Source: Haliotis asinina (Eukaryota; Mollusca; Gastropoda; Lepetellida; Haliotidae). Taken from it: a DNA stretch of 64,000 nt. Positions within the stretch are counted from its first letter, which is position 1, and the number at the start of each line of letters is the position of its first letter. Made by a program: the position numbers and the translations under genes. The stretch is from positions 17,579,501 through 17,643,500 of the forward strand of contig NC_090295.1 in the NCBI RefSeq assembly GCF_037392515.1, read 5' to 3'. This document shows, piece after piece, positions 55,003 through 64,000 of the stretch. The notes under the pieces were generated by a model, which was not told the DNA's origin, ran no database searches, and saw only the letters and a program-made list of their open reading frames with translations.

Positions 55003-55190
55003 TCACGTCAGCATCCTCCAATTACAAGGACGCCGTTGGCCGCAGAATTGTACCAAGGTTACTGTGTAGTTATCACACACACAGACACTATGGCGCATGA
55101 CCGGAAGTGATCAATCTATTTGTAACTTTGCCGGCCGGCGTACGTTCTATGATTAGAGAAGGACATCGGTTTTGTTGGGGTTGCGTTTCG
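55003..55190 (+). promoter_or_regulatory. conserved promoter-like block in unit C (ETS consensus)
   Basis: cgtcagcatcctccaattac, ggacgccgttggccgcagaa, accggaagtg at 55100-55109. Confidence 0.4.
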
Positions 55191-55399
55191 TGTAATTCAC
55201 CCCAAGCGTGGTATTTTTTGTCGGAATGGCTAATGATGAGTTACGTGCTGCTTACAGGCACAGACAATATACAGTACAGACCTGAAGTGACTGTTACCTA
55301 AAAGAGAGCTGAAATCTGAAGCCTGAAATGACTTTTATCTTAAGGAGAGCTATGCTCTATGACCTGAGACTCAATCTTCGGTCAAGGTCCAGCCAATGT

Positions 55400-57420
55400 A
55401 ATTAGTGACAACGATCCCATCTGACACCGTGCAACTGGGGAATCACGAACTGACAGACTGATATACGAGGTTAAATATGTATAACGTTTTACATTATTGC
55501 ACGTTTGTGGCGAGGGGTAGTCCCACTTATCTGGTCAGGTAATGCAGAGTAAACGGATTAAATCTTGCGCTTGGGTTGAGGCTCGTTATGATAAGTTTCA
55601 GTGAGTTTTCAGTGGCCAGGTGGTATTTTCCAAAAGGGAACGAATTCACTAGATGGGGTATAAATAAGAAATGGGTATGCTTTATGTCATTGCAGCTATG
55701 GCAAATGAACAAATTCCTCGTTTCATTCCTAACGGTCGTGGAGGTCAATATTTAGGTTACTTTGGGTACAAATTTTGTATTAAGTCTAGGAATTCACTAG
55801 AAATATCAGAAGACTTGTCGTTGCACCATCAACACACAGAACCTGGTGACAACCTACAACAATTCTCACAACCACCCAGATGACAACGACAGGATCCAGA
55901 TCGACGAATTCATCTGAAGCATCTTGGTCAGAAGTCGTCAAAATCAATGCCGAGCATGTACATAGAATAAATAACAGATAATTACTTGTTTCTTACATGT
56001 CAAGATTAAATTTAAAGTTAAATTTCAATTTTCTTACATGAATGTATGTGCAAGTATATTGTACAAATCTAATACTGATGCTTTTTTTCATTTAGGTCTG
56101 CGAGGAGATGGAGATGAAGACGCTGTCATCAGTCATATCCCAACCTATCCCGCAATAAAATCTTCTTTGTACTGAGCGAGGGCCAAGACAAGACGTGCTC
56201 TTCAACGTCATCGCCCTGACATTGCACTTCCAGAGATGTACACCAAGACTACGGCCGGCGACAACTTCCTCCTGGCATCAGACGGGGACCGAGACACGAT
56301 ATGAACGCTTTTTAAGAATTGTGAAATCCCATGCTGAAACTCTACATCTCAGCCTATCGCCGACCAGCATTTTCACCAACTTTGAACGTCCAGAAGTGCA
56401 ATTTGTTGAAAAAACGAAAATAGCGTCAACTGGACATGTATAAGAGACACTTTTTAGGCGGACACAAATCTTCTGTGCAGTACCTCGATGCTGTGTCACA
56501 TATTACTGGCTATTGATTATCATTTATATGTATCCTCATAGTGTATTTACATTGTCATGAATGTCAGAATGTCTTGTTATGAAACATTAAATGCAGTGTT
56601 AAAATGTTGTTAAAATGTGTTATCGTTTTAACCTGTTAACCCTTATAAAGATATAACTTAATATATGTTGCTCCTACTTGCCCGGTAACTTTCCAATGCA
56701 GACTCTAGATGGTACATCAAAGATAAAACGTTACTGCCCATCCGGGATTATCTGTCAGCACATGAAACAATCCGGACAGGTGGGACTGGCCCTGTGGCGA
56801 GAGACATATACGTGTATCTGCGTGTGCTAATACATGCTTGAGTGCTTGAATCAGTCCGGACTATAGTCAGTGCTGGTTATCAAGAGTCTCACAGAGACAT
56901 CATGCGGTAGATGTAACATGAATATCTCATTACGATACAGTGTACTGAATCAAAGATGTCCAGTTGACTGTTGTTTCCCTGAAGCTGATAGTCCGTGAAG
57001 CACATTGATTTCCCTTCCGTCTCAATTTTCCTCATTTAAACCCCCCATCTAATTTAGCATCCAATTCAAAAGGAACGGAATTTTATGTTTCTATCAAAAC
57101 TAAGTTTTGAAAGAAGAGATAGGTAAGAATGACATTCACAACACCTTTGTGTGAACATTGTAGATGAGGCTTCTGACCCTCCAGAGTCCAGAATTTGGAA
57201 GGTCTGTAAGATTGATGCAGATTATGGAACAGGAGAGTTCTACAAACAGTGTTTCAAACTATGCAACTTTGTTTGATAATTGTTGTCCACACTTGGTTGA
57301 ACGGAAATGTAGTGAAGCTGCAAACAATATACCTCCCCGAGGCACCGAGTCTGGCACAATTCAACCCAAAAGATGTCACTGGATCGGACTAAATGTCCGT
57401 TCACCGTTTACGACATAATC
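55400..57420. other. inserted segment in unit C carrying the MULE remnant
   Basis: This stretch has no counterpart in A or B, while both flanks do. Outside the transposase remnant nothing is recognised, and the element's inverted ends were not found. Confidence 0.45.
55698..56443 (+). pseudogene. MULE (Mutator-like) transposase with FLYWCH domain, broken
   Basis: By family, such transposases bind and cut transposon ends in the nucleus. A likely start ATG (55698) follows ttgcag and gives MANEQIPRFIPNGRGGQYLG then GYKF, the start of a FLYWCH zinc finger. A frameshift near 55800 moves to KTCRCTINTQNLVTTYNNSH then NHPDD, the C-C...HNH end, and stops at 55915. At 56098-56304 the frame SHIPTYPAIKSSLY, stop (TGA at 56173), ARAKTRRALQRHRPDIALPE fits the region between FLYWCH and MULE domains and ends after GDNFLLASDGDRDTI. 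One base over, YERFLRIVKSHAETLHLSLS to 56443 fits a later part of the MULE domain, so the catalytic centre is largely deleted. Non-functional. Confidence 0.7.
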
Positions 57421-58374
57421 ATGTAGCCAAACCAATATTTATAATGTCTCGACTTGGGTTCGAGATATCTTCTTCCATGAATGAAATGGCTCCGTGGGCC
57501 ATGGGAGATTCAAACTGCACCCAGAAAAGATTAGGAATAATCCGAGCTGGACATGCTGGTCGTGCGGAGGATTGGGAGAAAAAAATGTGTCCTTTTGTAG
57601 TTTATCGATTATGTGAGATGTGATTTCTCTGAAGGGCGTAAGTACATATTATGTTTAACTGTTGCTTCAACAAATGCACGCTGTCTGCTTTCCTCTGTAC
57701 GTGGCATGTTGAGGTTGGTATGAAGAAGAGGAACAATCTGTATGGATTGACAATTTTATTGTAATGGACGGGACATTTCTGTGAAGAATCTAACAGCATT
57801 ATCAAGTACTATACTGTAATGTTGCATCCATTGCAATGAAGAAGTTGTCAATCTATAAAACCTGTTCCTCTTCAACATCAATGTTATTGACTAATGTGGT
57901 TCTTGAGGAGTACTATTCGGGGATTTTTTATACGTTTTTTGATATATAAACATTTTATGTTCCTGGAAACATAAATGAAAACAATGCTTTAGTGGTCAGC
58001 TAATCAAAGGTCATCGGGTCATGCGACTGGTTCAGAGACTACTTAGAATAGAATATACTCTTAATGCGTCTGTTCATTTATCCGCACATTTTCACTGAAC
58101 TGAGATTCGACTCCTCTAAGGTCGTCACGTTGCAGGTGGAACAGTACTAGAGAAATGCTGCGAACTAGCCCGTTTACAACAGATTTATGAATTGTAACTA
58201 CTGACAAAAGACACATTAAGTGACCGGGAGAAATATACCAGTTCATTATATCCATCAGTTCGTCATATGCGAGTTCGTATTAAAGGTAGGTCACTGTCTG
58301 TTAGGGGAATCCAAACAAAGATTAAGAACGGATCTGCGGGGAAAGGATTACGTGGAAGGCCAAAAATGGGACTG

Positions 58375-58524
58375 GGGCCCGTTTCACAAAACTCTCGTAA
58401 GCTTAAGATCTCGTAACTTTTCTCGTAGCACTTGCACCTGGCATACTGTAACATAGGAGGTACAAGTGCTACGAGGAAAGTTACGAGATCCTAGGCTTAC
58501 GAGAGTTTTGTGAAACACGGCCCT
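58375..58524. mobile_element. palindromic foldback MITE (family P), best copy
   Basis: The left arm ggggcccgtttcacaaaact, ctcgtaagcttaagatctcg, taacttttctcgtagcactt is matched inverted by aagtgctacgaggaaagtta, cgagatcctaggcttacgag, agttttgtgaaacacggccc. About 65-bp arms leave a loop of under 20 bp. It should fold into one long hairpin if transcribed. Confidence 0.85.
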
Positions 58525-59039
58525 GGTCTTAATTACGTCGAGATGGTCTTACTCCCTTAATGAAACTGGTACTTCCTGATTCTGTTGACAGTCCCGTTCA
58601 ACTCATCACCCCAACAAAGGGGTATTCCAGAAATCAGCCATACCGAACTCCTCAGAGTGGTTGTAACAATAATGACGTTTCTTGTCACATATTTTCATTT
58701 CTATGTCACATTAAGTTCTTAAAGGATGATTGTATACACTGAGAGGCAATACGAACGCCTATTAAGAATAAGCGTCAGATATATTTCTCATTTGTCCAAA
58801 TATTACATTTGACCGTACAGGAAGTGGTATTATGATGACTTGTTAACAGTACTGCAGTGTTTACAGAGGATTATGGATGCAGCATTGTCTTTGCGTGCAT
58901 CTCCAAAACAAGTGATATTAAATCACACAGCTGTCAACTGACACATCTGAATACCGTGTGTGTCCTCCTTGGGGTGCCGCGCAAGCCTGGAGTCTGCCAG
59001 GCATTGATGAACACAACCTGAAGTGATTCCGCTTGCTGG

Positions 59040-59230
59040 TGGCTGACGACGATGTACCGATCCTGCCTTTGTGACGTCACACGAGGCGCTCCCGCACGTG
59101 GATGGTCTTGCACATTTCCTGTTGCCCTGTGATGTCGCTGCAGCCTAGGAACGGTCGTCTTGTGGTCGTGGAAGTGATTAACATCTTTCTGTGTTTGGCC
59201 AGCATGCACCAGTCCAGTGGTTCCCTTGGG
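59040..59230 (-). pseudogene. Tc1-like transposase N-terminal fragment
   Basis: The minus-strand frame reads GLVHAGQTQKDVNHFHDHKT, then VPRLQRHHRATGNVQDHPRA and GAPRVTSQRQDRYIV. This matches the paired helix-turn-helix region and the GRPRVT linker of Tc1-like transposases. One residue near RPRSGRP is changed and sequence beyond RYIV is unrecognisable, so the catalytic DDE domain is absent. Confidence 0.7.
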
Positions 59231-60303
59231 TGTTGCTTAACCGTGGCATCGTTAGTGTGAATGATAGCCATTTCACAACATGTGTCTTCACTAGAGACGG
59301 GGGTGCACATTGCACGTGCACCATCATTTTCTGTTCATCCAACTGCATCGTCATGAGGAATGCTGTTGGGTGCGTTTGAGATGTCACGTGATTTGAAAAG
59401 GTGGAATTCGAACCTGAACCTCAGAACCGTGCATGTCGTAACCATATGTTTTCACCATATTGTAGTTTGGGAAACAACCACATCTGTAAAACAGACTGTA
59501 GAAAGTCCAATTTTAACGGCTCTCAGTATATTTACTACCCGTGGAAAGAGGTTCGATTTTCCTATAAATCAGATACTTACTTCTCTAAAGTGCAAACCTA
59601 CCTTACCCTAACTCCAGTTTTATAGTCAAAAGGTTTAAGTTTTCTCAGTGTATGTTAAAACTGTTTTTGAAATATGAGAACCAATATATAGTCGCTGCAA
59701 ACATATAGATCACAGACCGGTGGAAAGATAAGACTTTGCATGGATATCATAGGCCAAAATACATAGGTCTTGTTTCCCGTTGTCATTAAACATATGTAGA
59801 CATGTTTCCTGTTTTGTGACACGTTTGGTAGCCTTTTCCGAGACTTGTCGACATAAACTTTAGTGACTTCAGATCGGAGTTAGTTTGAGGCGTCTAAGCT
59901 CAACGCTAGTGAATGCAAATGCAGATATTCTTAGTCTCGACTTTCAACATCCCCCAACCACCCTCATCTAACGTTAACGAATATCATATCCTACAATTCG
60001 CGATCGCCAGAGGTCACGACATGGTGTCACTCACTAAAAGAATAACCACGTACGAAATTGATCGCTCTTGTTTTGCACCTATATGATATTGTATCTTGTG
60101 TATTGATATATGATATTGTGTGTGCATGCAGATGGCAGTTGTGCAGATTATGTTAGAGAGGTGCATGTATGAAGGGAATTATGCAGATTTCATCAGAAAT
60201 GTTGATGAAAATTATGCAGATTATACTAGAGAGGTACATGGTTCGCGTCCGTAAAAATGTTGATTATATCACAGGAGTATACATATATTGCTGGAGTGAG
60301 GTA

Positions 60304-60850
60304 CATTTAGATAGATACTTTTATTAGATAGATAGGATATTTATATAGCGCACATATCCACGCACAAGTGCATGCTCAAGGCGCTGGTATTTTCCCCTCG
60401 ATCACTGGATGTCAATCTCAACAGCACATCGTATTTTAATCTCAACTCCCTGGGGAGTATACAACTCTTGCTGCCACCAGGCGCACCGAGTTTATTGTGG
60501 CTCTCATCCTAACGAGGTAGCCAATTGAGAGTTGGGTGGACTGGGACACATAGTCACAACACTTTGTCTAAGTTTACTGCACGTTGCTGTACCCGCAACT
60601 AGGTGTATGCACGTGTTCATGTGGCCACCATCTGGTCATATACCAACGGATTCGTGGGTTCTTTTAAGTGCACAGGATTGTGTACTGTACACTAGGGGTT
60701 GTGACAACACTGAAAGAGTCTGCACACAAAGCTGACTCCAAGGTTTGTACACCCCGTCAAAGGTGGGCTCGATCTCGACACCTCAACCTCGCTGGATCAC
60801 TAGCCTGGTGCCTTAGACATCTCGCCCACCATGCCCCCATTTGTGCTTGA
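60304..60850 (-). repeat. SINE-C, Leu-tRNA-like head, in unit D
   Basis: Same element as 41205-41750 at the same place in the duplicated unit, so it was copied with the unit rather than inserted separately. Confidence 0.6.
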
Positions 60851-63159
60851 TCATGAAGATTATATCAGATTCGTACATATATCGTGACTGAAAGCCATGC
60901 AGCGCACATCAATGGGCACAGTACGTGTGTAGTGCTGATTACAGCGTATGTTAACCAATATCGCCAGCAGTAATGTAGCTCCGCGAACATGACATAAGAA
61001 GTGAAACACAACTGTTCTTTTCTACCTCTACATCATTTTCATATGACCTTATTCAAAGGTACGTCAATAAATTTCTTTGAGAAGCATTTAGAAGCTAATG
61101 TTTTGGATAAGGAGATTTCTTTAGAGCAACGTTCCAGTGTAGCTCTTAACACTTGCTTGATGGCCGTGTAAGGAACTTCGTAGAAATGGCGCACAGATTT
61201 ATGATAGAGAAGTTGTATATTCAATAACATTCCTCGTTGAGTTTGTAGATTGCTAGGAGCTATTATTACCTATCATTTCCGCTTACCGGTCAGTGGCCAA
61301 ACGCACCTACGCTCAGTAATTAGTGTGACAACCCTGACACACCTGCTTCTATTTGTGTTGTTGTACTGGCAGTTCAACACAAGCTCTGTACATGTATTCA
61401 CAACATTTTGTAGATGCACCGTTTTTCATTACCGAAATTGTCTCACATTTTTTTAATATTGTTGGGAGCAGATTCTTCTCATCTTGCTTCCACGGCATGC
61501 TTGAATCACGCCATTAATACATCAGCTTTTTGAGAAATATGTTTTAGTTCTACGTCTCAAATGGCAATCCGACTTACGAGGAATCGGAGCCTGGTTGTTT
61601 TCGGTTCTATTTTAGAATAGGTGGTGAAAAGCTTTGATGTGCAAAAAGAAGGAAAAATGTTAAATGTCAAGTTGCTCTAACAAAAATCCTTCTTCACGTT
61701 TCTGAGATCTAAAGATGTTGCGAATCCACAAACATATTTTCGTTCTTGTAGAACATTTTGTGTTTAAGATGAAAAAAACCCAGAAATTTATGTTACGATT
61801 TTGGATCAAGGGATATACAGTAAAACTATATTTTTCAATACAGTACATGTTGCAGAAAGTCTCAAATTAATGAATTTGTCTTGACGTCTCTTGCCTTCGT
61901 GCATTCCCCATATATTGGGAACGACAGACTTCCTTTCTGGCATCAGAATAGATATATAATTATATATACATAGTAATCAACCTGATCTCAAGACCTCGTT
62001 TCATAAAAGTCTAAAATAGTGACTTTGTAAAGTTAAACAGTTTTGTTTCCTTGATGGTTTGTTTGAGTCCATCAGTTTAATGGATACCAAATCGACATAT
62101 ACACGCATTCTGATGGAGTCATTCAATGTCTGGCGTCTAGGCAGCCTTCCCCAGTTCTCCTGAAATGGCAACAAGACATTCTGTCAGTGACATCGTTATC
62201 TATCCTAGACACCTGGGCCATGTCAATTACTGTCCAGCTGCATAGCCATGACATAACACCGAAATGCCACCGATACCGTCACCTCTTCTCTTAATGATTG
62301 TTGGCAGGGAAATATGTCCAAACTTTGTAACTGAGATTGTCAGAACGTGGAAAGGTTTTACCAGCGGACCCATAACCCTATCAAATATAACTGTCACCCG
62401 TAAACACATAATGACATTCCCTAATATAAGATGTTTATTGTCCTTAAGTCCTTGAAAAAGCAGTCTGTGCGCAAACAAATGAGAGGTTTCCTCATGTAGA
62501 GTCTTTTAATGATCGTCTTACTTCTGTATCATTCCGTGGTCAATGAAGACAAACGAGGGGACGCTGTTAGGCAATGTTCGGTGTCACAGATCAGATGGTA
62601 ATCAGAAACCTGATTATTGCAAAAGGCGACTAAAACGGTCGCTGCCTTATTAACACATATTCCTGGCCATTATATCAGTGACTGGATGGTCTGGTAGTTT
62701 TGCCAATTATACTTCGAAGAAACTAGGGTCTAATTAGACACAAGACTTCACTAATCACCTGTTATTTCCACAGTTACAGCACCATCCCAACCTTTAGTAT
62801 CTTATCCCAACTTTTGTATATCGCTAGACTATCTTAGTTAGAATCCGCCTTACGAAGGGGCAAGGGGTAACCCAGAAACGTCGTGCAGACAATAAAAAAG
62901 TTAGATCCATAACGATTTTCATTAGAATACCTCTCAAGAGCTTCCATAGTGAGGTATATATTAAAACACTATTACGTAAGTGACATCCAGAAAACATTAT
63001 TTCTTGTATTTGCAGACAAAGGATAGTTTGTATTACTGCGGCAATGTTGGAACTTATGAAACACAAGCACCAGAAAATAATCAGTCGATTAACCAGCCAA
63101 ACAGCTTCAGCAAGACCGAGTTGTCTACTGTTTGAGTTACGTCAACAGTGATGTATGTG

Positions 63160-63266
63160 TGACGTCACACATCACGAGCTCTGAACTTCACGAACAATGT
63201 TCTATGTGTGACGTCAACAATACCACAGTGGTTGTAACGTTGATACTGATTTATGCACGACGTCAA
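63160..63266 (+). promoter_or_regulatory. cluster of cAMP-response-like palindromes in unit D
   Basis: Counterpart of the cluster at 44054-44159: tgtgacgtcacacatcacga, gtgtgacgtcaacaatacca and gcacgacgtcaatacgg are all kept despite neighbouring base changes. Confidence 0.5.
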
Positions 63267-64000
63267 TACGGTTGACCTGTGAAACCACGACCCTAATTAC
63301 TGACATAAATGGGTAATACGTCATGTTTATCTACACTGTCCTATGTAGTGTTACATAAGCTATTAAAATCCAACACGTGATTAAGCTGCTAGAATCCCCT
63401 TTAAAAATGAATTAACCATATATAGAATCTAATTTCACCGTTTGCCATAAACAATTTTATCTTTTCAGTGCAATGCTTTATGGCGTCTCTGAAATGGGTA
63501 GCTACTTGAGCACGGGAAATGAAAAAGAAATTTTCATTTCCTGTTCGTGTTGCCTATTGGCATATTCCCCCAAACACTTATCTGTCATTAAATTTGCATT
63601 TGCTTTTACTGTTCCATTCTGGTAAAAACAGTAGGAGTCATTATTTGCAGGGATTATGACAACAGCGATCTGGTTAGAAAAATATATATGCCCCCATACA
63701 AGCATGAATCTTATTGCGCAATAAAGTATGATTAATTATGTTAGGAGAGAAAGAAAAAAGGTATTGGGAAGGGTAGGGTTGACCTTAGGTGGAATGGTAA
63801 TTACGATACCTCAGCAATCCCAAGATTCTTTCTTATGCCTTGAATATTTCATTGATTTTAATAATTTTTCTTTCAGGGTAAAGTAGACCTCGATCAATAG
63901 AAAGGTAGGTCCCACTGAACGCGAGGAATAACAGAAGTCAGACAACCAATAGAGAGGGAAAAAAGCAAGTGTCCTTTGTTCGTGACATTTTGTATGTATG

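Larger units (their letters stand above)
53279..60040 (+). repeat. macro-repeat unit C, rearranged
   Basis: Collinear with B from 53279 to about 55400, but without about 0.37 kb around the EGF-like exon. It is then interrupted by transposon-derived DNA (about 55400-57420), resumes A-like sequence at 57420-58290, and returns to A-like sequence at 59640-59900. Confidence 0.7.
60041..64000 (+). repeat. macro-repeat unit D, cut by the window end
   Basis: Near-identical direct copy of 40931-44880. Similarity continues to 63986, and the last bases (ttttgtatgtatg) resemble unit C at about 54950 more than unit A. Confidence 0.92.

Noticed and set aside
59401..59625. Cysteine-containing frame of 74 codons
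   Set aside because: No splice sites in phase and no match to EGF or other known cysteine patterns.

Overview
This is eukaryotic DNA, most likely from a marine gastropod close to abalone (Haliotis). The evidence is intron-rich gene structure with GT/AG splice sites, and two very abundant SINE-like repeats that end in a shared tail plus (TGAG)n, a pattern I associate with abalone genomes. The species call is inference.

About 3.7-24.8 kb: the only gene supported throughout is a neprilysin / endothelin-converting-enzyme type zinc metallopeptidase (family M13) on the + strand. I trace 20 exons from the start of the ectodomain to the C-terminal CRVW stop. All 19 introns have GT/AG ends, phases agree throughout, and 681 residues are encoded without a frameshift. 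The cytoplasmic, membrane-anchor and start-codon exons are not visible and probably lie left of the window. Introns are full of SINEs, foldback elements and minisatellites.

About 24.8-31 kb: the 3' UTR, a SINE split by a 501-bp foldback element with a 9-bp target duplication (Mutator/MULE style), then a 3.4-kb minisatellite of roughly 104 units of 33 bp with higher-order structure, then an isolated signal-peptide exon on the + strand.

About 31-41 kb: transposon-rich DNA. It holds a 1.9-kb TTAA-flanked element with a nested SINE, several SINEs including tRNA-like heads, and a perfect 32-bp satellite.

About 40.9-64 kb: a large tandem array of four related units, called A to D here. A and D are nearly identical over 3.9 kb. 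B and C are diverged and rearranged. A promoter-like block with an ETS consensus is conserved in A, B and C. Unit C carries a broken FLYWCH-MULE transposase and a Tc1-like remnant. Unit B carries a frameshifted EGF-like exon. No intact long gene is visible in the array, and its function is unknown.
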